In this document: positions 25,023-32,426 of the stretch, in pieces | How positions within the stretch are numbered: the stretch's first letter is position 1 | Layout: the number at the start of each line of letters is the position of its first letter | Notes under the pieces: model-generated | Told to the model about the DNA's origin: nothing | Seen by the model: the letters and a program-made list of their open reading frames with translations, nothing else | Databases searched by the model: none | From: Elusimicrobia bacterium HGW-Elusimicrobia-2 | Lineage (GTDB): Bacteria > CG03 | Assembly (NCBI GenBank): GCA_002841685.1 | Contig: PHAM01000011.1 | Location: 1 to 37,797 of the forward strand | Direction: 5' to 3' | Length of the DNA: 37,797 bases | Made by a program: the position numbers and the translations under genes

Positions 25023-25058
25023 GGGGCCGGGCTGTCCTGAAAAGGGCGGACCGGCCCC
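25023..25058 (+). promoter_or_regulatory. Strong GC hairpin in the rplY leader
   Basis: GGGGCCGG (25023-25030) and CCGGCCCC (25051-25058) pair, with a possible inner GTCC/GGAC stem. No T-run follows, and the structure ends 7 nt before the AGGAGG ribosome-binding site of rplY. It may be an L25 autoregulatory leader, an RNA stabiliser or a weak terminator for the barrel gene. Confidence 0.5.
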
Positions 25059-25076
25059 GAGTACAGGAGGACAGAC

Positions 25077-25751
25077 ATGGAACTTCAGGTGGTGGTGAAC
25101 GCTCGCGAGACAGGGAAGAAATCCCTTCTCAAACAGCTCAGAAAAGACAAAAAGACGCCCGCGATCATATACGGCGTGGATTTTAAGCCTGAAGCCGTGT
25201 GGGTGGATGAGAAAGAGATATCAGGGATAATCAAACACTCAAAAACCTCCGTGCTCACTCTCAACGACAACAAAAAAAAGATAACAGCCGTTATAAAAGA
25301 CGTTTCCTATGATGTCCTCAGCGACAGGGTGAATCATGTTGATTTCATGAAAATAGAAGCCAAGAAAGAGCTTGATATCACCGTTCCCCTGGAACTTGAG
25401 GGTGCGTGCAGGGGCGTTAAAGAGGGCGGTATTCTTGATTTTATAACAAGGGAAATTGATATCAGAACGATTCCGGCAAAGATTCCTCATTCCATAAAGG
25501 TGGATGTCTCCCAGTTGAATATGGGCGATGTTCTGAAAGTGTCACAACTGCACATTCCCGAAGGCATCACGGTGCTGACGCCGGGTGATTCAATCTGCAT
25601 CAGCATACAGGTCCCGAGAAAGGAAGAAGAAGCTGCCGCTCCTGAGGCTGAGGCCGAAGCTGCTCCCGAAGTCGAGAAAAAGGGTAAAGAAGCCAAAGAG
25701 GGCAAAGAAACGCCGGCTGAGGAAGTTAAAAAAACCGCCGACAAGAAGTGA
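25077..25751 (+). CDS. rplY: Large-subunit ribosomal protein bL25, CTC type
   Basis: bL25 binds 5S rRNA; the long CTC form is general-stress-induced in Bacillus. The 224-residue protein has the N-terminal L25 domain (to about 90, including KTPAIIYG and NHVDFMKI) and the C-terminal TL5 beta domain (to about 183, including VPLELEGACRGVKEGGIL). A charged tail of about 40 residues rich in Glu, Ala and Lys follows. The gene is paired with pth, as is very common. AGGAGG lies 6 nt before the ATG. Confidence 0.95.
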   Translation: MELQVVVNARETGKKSLLKQLRKDKKTPAIIYGVDFKPEAVWVDEKEISGIIKHSKTSVLTLNDNKKKITAVIKDVSYDVLSDRVNHVDFMKIEAKKELDITVPLELEGACRGVKEGGILDFITREIDIRTIPAKIPHSIKVDVSQLNMGDVLKVSQLHIPEGITVLTPGDSICISIQVPRKEEEAAAPEAEAEAAPEVEKKGKEAKEGKETPAEEVKKTADKK

Positions 25752-25755
25752 GATA

Positions 25756-26298
25756 GTGCTGGCTGTTTTCGGTCTGGGCAACCCCGCTTCATACAACGGC
25801 ACAAGACACAATATAGGGAAAGAGGCGGCGCTTTCTCTGAAAGGTAAAATGCCGCTCGTTTTCAAAGGCGCGTTCGCGGATATATATGCGCGGGGGGGCA
25901 AAGCTCTCATCGAGGGAAAAATATATATGAACGAATCAGGTCTGGCTTTCAAAGAGGCTGTCAAAAAATTAAAAATCCCAGCGGAGGATGTGCTGGTGAT
26001 CTGCGACGACTTTAATATGGATCTGGGAAAGATGCGTTACAGGATAAACGGTTCTTCCGGGGGGCACAAGGGCCTTGATTCGGTGATAGAAGAAGCGGGC
26101 ACTGAAAATTTTCCCAGGCTTCGGCTGGGTATAGGCCCGCCCGTTTTTGATTTTTCGGGTGCGAGAGACTGGGTGCTGGAGACTTTTCTGTCTGAGGAGT
26201 TGGCGAAAGCCGAGGCGCTGCGGAAGGCGGCGGCCGGTTTTGTAAAAAGCAATTGGGGGCGTTTCTGGCCGGAAGAAAACGATAGTTTCAATGTTTAG
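25756..26298 (+). CDS. pth: Peptidyl-tRNA hydrolase
   Basis: Pth releases peptides from peptidyl-tRNA that drops off the ribosome. The start is GTG at 25756, 4 bp after the rplY stop codon; it directly precedes the LAVFGLGNP strand, and the longer open frame upstream overlaps rplY. The 180-residue protein has FGLGNPASYNGTRHNIG with Asn9 and catalytic His18, YMNESG with Asn59, and VICDDFNMDLG with Asp84. GGHKGL at 102-107 has Lys where E. coli has Asn114, a substrate-binding residue. It overlaps the DUF502 gene by 8 bp. Confidence 0.93.
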   Translation: MLAVFGLGNPASYNGTRHNIGKEAALSLKGKMPLVFKGAFADIYARGGKALIEGKIYMNESGLAFKEAVKKLKIPAEDVLVICDDFNMDLGKMRYRINGSSGGHKGLDSVIEEAGTENFPRLRLGIGPPVFDFSGARDWVLETFLSEELAKAEALRKAAAGFVKSNWGRFWPEENDSFNV

Positions 26299-26878
26299 AA
26301 GTTTCAAAAAAAAGGTGATAATGGGGATGATAATTCTCGCCCCCATAGCGGTAACTCTTTATGTTTTCGCTTTCATGATCAAAGTTATAGCGGGTTTGAC
26401 GGCGCCGGTGGTGCCCGTTCTTCTTAAAGTGCCTTTCCTTGAGCGCTGGCCGTCAGGGGCCACTTACGCTCTCAGTTTCCTGACGGCGATTATTCTTCTG
26501 TGGCTTTTGGGCACGGCGGCTTCAAATATTTTCGGAAGGACGGTTCTGCTTTTCGCTGAGAAAGTGTTCCTTAAAGCGCCGGTCATCAACCGTATATATG
26601 TCATCATCAAGCAGATCGTCCATGCCATGGCGTCGAAACAATCCGCTTTCCGCAAAGTCGTGAGGATAGATTATCCGAGGAAGGGCGTTAAGACACTGGC
26701 TTTTGTGACGGGGGAAACCGTCATCGGCGGCGTCCGGCATTATTCGCTTTTTGTCCCGACGACGCCCAATCCCACCAGCGGTTTTTTCTGCATGATCCCG
26801 GTGGACGAGGCGGAGGACGCCGGATTCGGAACGGAAGTCGCCGTGAAGATAATAGCTTCGGGGGGCATGATAAGGTGA
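26291..26878 (+). CDS. DUF502 family membrane protein
   Basis: The 195-residue protein has two N-terminal membrane segments (about 9-35 and 58-80) and a C-terminal soluble domain. The stretch LFVPTTPNPTSGFF near 150-163 is the signature of the DUF502 family (PF04367). Bacterial members are widespread, with no agreed function. It overlaps the end of pth, so rplY-pth-DUF502 form an operon. Confidence 0.85.
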   Translation: MFRSFKKKVIMGMIILAPIAVTLYVFAFMIKVIAGLTAPVVPVLLKVPFLERWPSGATYALSFLTAIILLWLLGTAASNIFGRTVLLFAEKVFLKAPVINRIYVIIKQIVHAMASKQSAFRKVVRIDYPRKGVKTLAFVTGETVIGGVRHYSLFVPTTPNPTSGFFCMIPVDEAEDAGFGTEVAVKIIASGGMIR

Positions 26879-26888
26879 GGTTGAATAA

Positions 26889-26916
26889 TTGACAAGTTTT
26901 TTCCAAATGATATAAT
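26889..26916 (+). promoter_or_regulatory. Consensus promoter of the pil operon, leaderless pilM
   Basis: TTGACA (26889-26894) and TATAAT (26911-26916), both perfect, are 16 bp apart with an extended TGA before the -10 box. The ATG of pilM starts 7 nt after the -10 box, so the transcript should begin at the ATG itself. There is no ribosome-binding site. Confidence 0.8.
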
Positions 26917-26923
26917 AAACGCT

Positions 26924-28066
26924 ATGCCAATTGATATAAAAGCAATAATCGGAAAGCTCACCGCGATTCACAAGGGCGGTGATGTGATAGGCGTTGATTT
27001 CGGCCGCTCGTCGGTCAAGATAGCGAAACTCAAAAAGTCCGGCGACAAATACGCGCTGGAACTTTACGGTACGATACCCGTCTCATCAGCGGCCGCCGGC
27101 GCCGAGATCACGGAGGACGAGATAGATTCCACCGTCAAGTCGGTCAGAGCTTTTCTGAATTCCAAAGCGGTCAAGTCCGGCGTGGGCGCCGTCTCCGTCA
27201 TGGGCAATTTCGTGATTGTCAGGTATGTGAAATTCCCGAAGATGCGCAATGACGAACTCGCGAAAAGCCTGCGTTTTGAAGCTGAGGAGCTCATTCCCTT
27301 TGACATAACCGAAGTTTATCTGTCCACCGAAATAATAAAAGATATTGAGGAAGAGGGCCAGCCCAAAATGGAAGCCATACTTGTGGCCGCAAAAAAAGAC
27401 ATTGTTGATATGCGCATAAATATGATGAAAAGAATAGGCCTTGATCCTCTTGTGATAGATGTGGACGGCTTCTGCGTTAATAATGTGTACGAACACTGTT
27501 ATCCGGATTTCGCCGAGAGCAACACCATGTTCCTCAATCTGGGGGCGTCAATGACCACGCTGTCTATCGCCGAACACGGCACGGTGCGCGTTGTCAGGGA
27601 TATTCCTTTCAGCGGTAATGGCCTCACCAATCTTGTTATGAACACCTTCGCGAGCGATTTTTCGCAGGCCGAGGCCCTGAAAAGGCAGTATGGAATAGTG
27701 CCGTCATCGGAAATGGAAACAATGTCCGACGCGGAAACCGCCGAGCAGGTGACATCGGCGCTGATTCAGGGGGTTGACGAACAGCTGCACGTGGAAATGC
27801 AGAGGTCCATAGATTATTTCAACACCATATCAAGTTCTTCGGAAGAAATAAGCAAGATAGTGCTTTCAGGCGGCGGGGCGATGCTCAAGAACCTGGACAA
27901 GTATCTTAACAGGCAGATGGATATCCCCGTGGAAGTGTTCAACCCGCTTGATTTTATAGAGCATCCGGATGACCCCGAGCTGCTGAAAAACGCTTCCGCA
28001 TATGCTGTCGCGATCGGGCTGGCGCTTAGAAAGGCCGGGGATTCTTCGGCGATACGGGCGGTGTAA
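26924..28066 (+). CDS. pilM: Type IV pilus inner-membrane platform protein PilM
   Basis: PilM is a cytoplasmic actin/FtsA-like ATPase that binds the PilN N-terminus and links the pilus motor to the envelope. The 380-residue protein has DVIGVDFGRSSVKIAKL near 19-35, the phosphate-1 loop of the actin-like fold, SKIVLSGGGAMLKNLDKYL near 310-328, and VFNPLDF typical of the family. It heads pilM-N-O-P, under a consensus promoter with almost no leader. The motor and pilin genes (pilA, B, C, T) are not in the window. Confidence 0.94.
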   Translation: MPIDIKAIIGKLTAIHKGGDVIGVDFGRSSVKIAKLKKSGDKYALELYGTIPVSSAAAGAEITEDEIDSTVKSVRAFLNSKAVKSGVGAVSVMGNFVIVRYVKFPKMRNDELAKSLRFEAEELIPFDITEVYLSTEIIKDIEEEGQPKMEAILVAAKKDIVDMRINMMKRIGLDPLVIDVDGFCVNNVYEHCYPDFAESNTMFLNLGASMTTLSIAEHGTVRVVRDIPFSGNGLTNLVMNTFASDFSQAEALKRQYGIVPSSEMETMSDAETAEQVTSALIQGVDEQLHVEMQRSIDYFNTISSSSEEISKIVLSGGGAMLKNLDKYLNRQMDIPVEVFNPLDFIEHPDDPELLKNASAYAVAIGLALRKAGDSSAIRAV

Positions 28067-28644
28067 TGATAAAAATAAACCTGCTGCCGCAGGAGATAGA
28101 AAAAAAAGCCATTGCGCAGCGCAGGATGATACTGGCGGTGGCCGCCGGTGCGCTGGTTGTTGTGGTGTTCATAGGCATTTATCTTCTCAGGGTCGCGAAA
28201 ATAACGGCCCTCAAGGGGGATCTGAAGACTGCCCAGTCGGAACTTAAAAGATATGACGCGGATCTGGCTAAGGTACAGAAGATCGAAGCCGAGAAAAACC
28301 GCCTTGAGAATCAGCTCGGCATCATAACCAGTCTTATTGAGTCGCGGCTGGATTACCCCGTGATGATGGAGGTGGTCACGCTAAGCGAGTTTTTGCCGGC
28401 CAACGCTAAAATAAACACTTTTTCCACCACATCAACGGACAAAGGCATCAAATTCTCTTTTATAGTCGAGGCCGCGGATAATTATTCCGTGGCGGATCTG
28501 CTCACCAATCTTGAAAAGTCTCCGCGTTTTACAGAAGTAACAGTCAGCGGTTTTTCTTCCGCCGGCACCGCTTCTTCCGCCGCGACAGCTCCGCGGAGCA
28601 TGTCTGTCGCCTGTCTTTATATTCCCGAAAGGAGTAAAAAATAA
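28066..28644 (+). CDS. pilN: Type IV pilus assembly protein PilN
   Basis: PilN is a bitopic inner-membrane protein. The 192 residues start with MIKINLLPQE, the segment that binds PilM, followed by a membrane helix (about 22-43), a coiled coil (to about 95) and a periplasmic ferredoxin-like domain. The start codon overlaps the pilM stop by one base (TAATG). PilN and PilO form the periplasmic heterodimer. Confidence 0.9.
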   Translation: MIKINLLPQEIEKKAIAQRRMILAVAAGALVVVVFIGIYLLRVAKITALKGDLKTAQSELKRYDADLAKVQKIEAEKNRLENQLGIITSLIESRLDYPVMMEVVTLSEFLPANAKINTFSTTSTDKGIKFSFIVEAADNYSVADLLTNLEKSPRFTEVTVSGFSSAGTASSAATAPRSMSVACLYIPERSKK

Positions 28645-29193
28645 ATGGCTGAAGCTCAATCCATTCCGAAAGAACAGAAAGTCCTGCTGGCCGTACTGGC
28701 CATCGTGGGGCTTTTCATGTTCTATAAGAAAGCCTATATGCCGCAGGGGAAGCAGATAAACGACCTCACCAAGCAAATTGAGGATACGAACAGGAAAATA
28801 GAGGACATAAAGAAGAAAGTCGCCCGGATGGCCCAGCTCGAGGCCGAGTATGGGGTGCTGAAAACAAAAGTCGCGGAGGCGGAGAAACAGCTGCCCAAAT
28901 CCGAAGAACTGCCGGAACTGATTAGAAGCATAACCAAGATAGGCTCAAAGCACGGCATAGAGATAGACAACTGGCGTATCAGTTCTGTGATTCCCAAGCA
29001 GTATTATAAGGAACACACATACAGTTTTGTGGTGAATTCCAGTTATCACAAGGCGGCTCAATTCTTTGTTGATATATGCCAGAGAGAGAGGATCATGACT
29101 GTGAAAGATGTGAAGATCACCCCGTCGTCAAGCGAAACTGGGAATGATATGAGCGTCAGTTTCACTCTGGTGGTCTACACATATAAGGAATGA
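28645..29193 (+). CDS. pilO: Type IV pilus assembly protein PilO
   Basis: PilO pairs with PilN in the alignment complex. The 182-residue protein has a short cytoplasmic N-terminus, one membrane helix (about 14-30), a coiled coil to about 85 and a C-terminal domain with SYHKAAQFFVDICQRERIMTVKDVKI, typical of PilO. It starts directly after the pilN stop codon, and GGAG in the pilN end provides the ribosome-binding site. Confidence 0.92.
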   Translation: MAEAQSIPKEQKVLLAVLAIVGLFMFYKKAYMPQGKQINDLTKQIEDTNRKIEDIKKKVARMAQLEAEYGVLKTKVAEAEKQLPKSEELPELIRSITKIGSKHGIEIDNWRISSVIPKQYYKEHTYSFVVNSSYHKAAQFFVDICQRERIMTVKDVKITPSSSETGNDMSVSFTLVVYTYKE

Positions 29194-29197
29194 TATT

Positions 29198-29698
29198 ATG
29201 CTGAAGATATCAGAATTTACGTCGTCGCGCCGTGTGGTCATCTGCATGGCCTGCTTTTTGTGTATTTCTTGCGGTAAAAAGAAAAAGGTAACGGCGCCAC
29301 CGCCGCGTCCAGCGGCCAAAGTTCAGGAAGCTCAGATTCCTGAAGTTGAAAAGCCGGAGAAATATGTTTACCAGGGATATAAAAACAGGAATCCTTTTTT
29401 CATGATGGGCGGCGGCTCGGCCCGGGCGGTGTCAGACGCCGATTCAGTCTCCGCCGATGCGACGGGTTTCAGGCTATCGGGCATAATGACCGATTCTTCC
29501 GGAGTCAGGTACGCTCTGATGTCCGACGCATCCGGCGGCAGTTATATACTGAAAAGCGGATGGCTCTACGATGTAGAGGGCAAAAGGGTTCCCGCCGTGA
29601 CAGGCACTGTGTTTGAAAACAGAATTATAATAATATCAGGCACCACGATGAAAGAGCTTAAATTACCGGAAGACGACCTTCCGGCTAAATTGGAATAG
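29198..29698 (+). CDS. pilP: Type IV pilus lipoprotein PilP
   Basis: PilP connects PilN/PilO to the PilQ secretin. The 166-residue protein starts with a signal sequence ending in CISC, with Cys24 the likely lipidation site although the lipobox is unusual. A Pro/Lys-rich linker follows and then a compact beta domain beginning with YKNRNPFFMM and including FRLSGIMTDSSGVRYALM, both typical of PilP. Position after pilO supports the call. Confidence 0.85.
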   Translation: MLKISEFTSSRRVVICMACFLCISCGKKKKVTAPPPRPAAKVQEAQIPEVEKPEKYVYQGYKNRNPFFMMGGGSARAVSDADSVSADATGFRLSGIMTDSSGVRYALMSDASGGSYILKSGWLYDVEGKRVPAVTGTVFENRIIIISGTTMKELKLPEDDLPAKLE

Positions 29699-29718
29699 TT
29701 AGTATTCTGTGAATACCC

Positions 29719-29747
29719 TTGACAAACCCACAAAATAGTATTAACAT
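29719..29747 (+). promoter_or_regulatory. Promoter upstream of the HTH gene and pilQ
   Basis: TTGACA (29719-29724) and TAACAT (29742-29747) are 17 bp apart. Perfect 8-bp inverted arms CCACAAAA (29728-29735) and TTTTGTGG (29760-29767) flank the -10 box and could be an operator. Confidence 0.65.
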
Positions 29748-29793
29748 GTATTGAAAGTGTTTTGTGGTTGAGTGAAAGTCGGGGGGGGGAAGT

Positions 29794-29979
29794 ATGGTGG
29801 AAAAAAAGTATTTAAATGCCGGGGAAGTGGCGGCTTCGCTGGGAATATCCAAGCAGACCCTGATTAAATATGAGCAGAAAACGATGTTCCCGAAACCGCG
29901 GAGAAACAATCTTAACGGCTGGCGCGAATACACGGTTGAAGAGCTCAATAAGCTGAAAAAAATAATGGGGAGGCCGTAA
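29794..29979 (+). CDS. Stand-alone MerR-type HTH protein
   Basis: The 61-residue protein is only a winged-helix DNA-binding domain of the MerR/excisionase group: YLNAGEVAASLGISKQTLIKYEQ is helix-turn-helix, and GWREYTVEELNKLKKIM is the wing and following helix. It has no dimerisation helix or effector domain. It stands between pilP and pilQ with its own promoter, so it may control pilQ or itself through the inverted repeat at 29728-29767. A G9 tract (29781-29789) lies within the ribosome-binding region. Its last codons form the pilQ ribosome-binding site (GGGGAGG). Confidence 0.82.
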   Translation: MVEKKYLNAGEVAASLGISKQTLIKYEQKTMFPKPRRNNLNGWREYTVEELNKLKKIMGRP

Positions 29980-31803
29980 ATGATATACAGTATAAACAAC
30001 AGGTTTTTTAGGAACTTTGCGATGCGCTCCGGCGTTGTTTTGTCCGCGCTTATTTTGACTTCGTCTTTTGTTTTTTCTCAGGAATTTGAGAAAATCACAA
30101 ATGTGAGCGTTAAAGCCGAGTCCGCGGATACGCTGTCTGTCGCGGTTGATATGACCGCTCCGGCGAATTATTATCTGTTTAAAATTTCCAATCCTCCGCG
30201 GCTGGTGATAGAATTCACGAGCACAATGGTGGAAGCGGATAAAAAAGAAATTGATGTTAAAGACTGTTTTATCAAGAAAGTGAGAGTAGGGCAGTATAAA
30301 GACGCGCCAATAAAAATCGCGCGTATAGTTTTTGACCTTCCGACGGATGAAGTCTATTATGACGCTCTCTCCGCTGGCGATCAGATACTTGTTTCCATTT
30401 CGTCCAAATCCGGTAAAGCCGTTGTTAAAATACCCGCGACGATACAGCAGAAAAAATCCGCCGCGAAGAGCGCTATTGAACGCAATGTGCCCACGCCGGA
30501 CCACAAGAGCAAGGTGAAGGAGATCAAAGAGACCGGGGAAACCGCCGCTCCCGCAGCTGCCGATGTCCCCGACGAGCCCATGGGAGAAATGACTACCCAT
30601 GGCGGCGTTCTTCAGATAAGCAAAAAAATTATATCCGTGAATTTTTATCAGACAGACATAAGGACGATATTGAGAGCCGTCTCGGAGCAGACGGGTATCA
30701 ATATTATCTATGGCCCTGATGTGCAGTCAAATGTGACGCTCAAACTGAAAGATGTCACATTTGATGACGCGCTGAGAATAATACTCAAAATGTCAGGCCT
30801 TGTCGTTGAAAAGGAGGCGGAGAACATAATAAGGATCATCACGCCTCAGGCGCTCAAAGATGAGCGTTCCCGCTCCGTTCAGTTCACGAGAGTGCTGCCG
30901 CTTAAATACACCAGGGCGGAAGACATACAAACGCAGCTTTCGGCTATTAAGGTGGAGGGTATCGCGGCCACGATAGGAAATGACACTCTCACAAACAGCA
31001 TTGTGCTCACGACGACTCCCGAGGGGATTACCAAATATCAGGAGCTCATAAGCATTTTTGATGTCAAGCCCCGGCAGGTGCTGATAGAGGCGTCCATTAT
31101 GGAAGTGGGGTATTCTGACGGCCTTAATTTAGGTATAGCCTGGCAGGCCAAAGGGTTTAATGCATACAATAAAGACGCCAACAATCTGGTTAAAGGCGCC
31201 GTACAGAACAGTCCCGCCGCGACGCCCGGCACAAGCGGCCTGCCTGCCCTTAACACGACGTCGATAGGGCTTTCTCTGGCTGTGGGAGGCCTTATAAACT
31301 CAAATCAGTTCAGCGCTCTGATAGAAGCTCTTCAGCAGAAGGGAAAAGCCAAGACCCTGGCAACGCCTAAGATCGTGACCATGAATAATGTGCAAGCCTC
31401 CATACTTTCCGGCGATCAGGTGCCGTACTCCAATACGACAGTCTCCTCGGCCGGCTCCACCCAGACCACCGAGTTCACGAATGTCGGAATTCAGCTCGAT
31501 GTGACGCCCACAATACATTCCGACGAGTATGTCACACTCGAGGTGAAGCCGAAGGTGAGCTCCTATCAGATGTCCACCGCCGGCCCCATCATAACAACAA
31601 GGGAAGCCAATACGACGGTTATGGTGAAAAGCAATGAAACGGTTGTTATCGGCGGACTTATAAACGAGAAAGATCTTGAGGCTGTGGAGCAGATGCCTAT
31701 TTTAGGGGATCTCCCCATACTGGGTTATCTTTTTAAAAGGCACCAGTCGTCAAAAGACAGAGTGGAGCTCCTTGTTTTTCTTAAGCCCATCATTCTTGAC
31801 TGA
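29980..31803 (+). CDS. pilQ: Type IV pilus secretin PilQ
   Basis: PilQ forms the outer-membrane pore through which the pilus passes. The 607-residue protein has a signal peptide (cleavage near FSQ, about residue 34), one AMIN domain (about 36-130) that binds peptidoglycan, a linker, an STN/N0 domain (about 205-285), an N1 domain (about 300-365) and the secretin domain (about 370-605). VPYSNTTVSSAG, TTEFTNVGIQLDVTPTI and VVIGGLINEKDLEAVEQMPILGDLPILGYLFK are clear secretin marks. Only one AMIN domain is seen; other PilQ proteins have one to several. It starts directly after the HTH gene stop codon, with GGGGAGG 6 nt upstream. Confidence 0.96.
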   Translation: MIYSINNRFFRNFAMRSGVVLSALILTSSFVFSQEFEKITNVSVKAESADTLSVAVDMTAPANYYLFKISNPPRLVIEFTSTMVEADKKEIDVKDCFIKKVRVGQYKDAPIKIARIVFDLPTDEVYYDALSAGDQILVSISSKSGKAVVKIPATIQQKKSAAKSAIERNVPTPDHKSKVKEIKETGETAAPAAADVPDEPMGEMTTHGGVLQISKKIISVNFYQTDIRTILRAVSEQTGINIIYGPDVQSNVTLKLKDVTFDDALRIILKMSGLVVEKEAENIIRIITPQALKDERSRSVQFTRVLPLKYTRAEDIQTQLSAIKVEGIAATIGNDTLTNSIVLTTTPEGITKYQELISIFDVKPRQVLIEASIMEVGYSDGLNLGIAWQAKGFNAYNKDANNLVKGAVQNSPAATPGTSGLPALNTTSIGLSLAVGGLINSNQFSALIEALQQKGKAKTLATPKIVTMNNVQASILSGDQVPYSNTTVSSAGSTQTTEFTNVGIQLDVTPTIHSDEYVTLEVKPKVSSYQMSTAGPIITTREANTTVMVKSNETVVIGGLINEKDLEAVEQMPILGDLPILGYLFKRHQSSKDRVELLVFLKPIILD

Positions 31804-31826
31804 ATGGCGTTCCGGTTAACAATCTG

Positions 31827-32426
31827 ATGGACGCCGCTCAGATTCAGGAGGCCAAGGTCCTGCGCGAAGCGGGCATGTATGTAGAGGCCGCTGAATTCTA
31901 TCTCAGGATACTCAGGCAGAACCCTTTGGATAAGCTGGCGAAGCTCGGCTATATCAAATCTCTCATCAAGCAGGGGCAGAAGGAAAATATCAAGCCGCTG
32001 CTTTTCAGGGCCGAAAAAAAATTGTTTGAACTTATAACGGAAGATCATACTTTTGAGCAGGCGCATGACGATCTGATATTTCTCAGCCATTATCTCAATC
32101 GCATGGACATCCTGTCAAAATATTATCACGAAAAGCTCAGGCAGTATCCCGCCAGGGACATATATTCCAAATGCATCAAAAAAATATCAGCAACGGCGCT
32201 CCTGACAATTCCGGAAATTGAAACATTCAATAAAAAAAAGAAAACCTCGTGGATTTTGCGGCTAATTGTCCATTTTTTCATCATTGCGCTCTGCGGTATG
32301 CTCGTTATCAGTCTCAGCGTGGAAAAATTCAGCAACTTGTTTTTTCCGATCGCCGCGGCGCTGACACTGTTTATAGGAGCGGGGATATACAGTTACATGC
32401 ATAAATCCCGTTCCGGTCAGTGGTAA
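31827..32426 (+). CDS. TPR protein with two C-terminal membrane segments
   Basis: The 199-residue protein begins with a tetratricopeptide-like helical region (to about 125; AKVLREAGMYVEAAEFYLRILRQNPLDKLA is a good TPR). A short basic segment KKKKTSW leads into two membrane helices (about 142-162 and 170-190). The layout suggests a cytoplasmic TPR domain held at the inner membrane. No family is recognised. It begins 23 bp after pilQ without an evident ribosome-binding site, and its stop overlaps the ligase gene. Confidence 0.75.
   Translation: MDAAQIQEAKVLREAGMYVEAAEFYLRILRQNPLDKLAKLGYIKSLIKQGQKENIKPLLFRAEKKLFELITEDHTFEQAHDDLIFLSHYLNRMDILSKYYHEKLRQYPARDIYSKCIKKISATALLTIPEIETFNKKKKTSWILRLIVHFFIIALCGMLVISLSVEKFSNLFFPIAAALTLFIGAGIYSYMHKSRSGQW

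Noticed and set aside
25585-25755. Upstream part of the open frame containing pth
   Set aside because: It overlaps the rplY tail in another frame and is a lysine/arginine-rich shadow; pth homology begins at the GTG at 25756.
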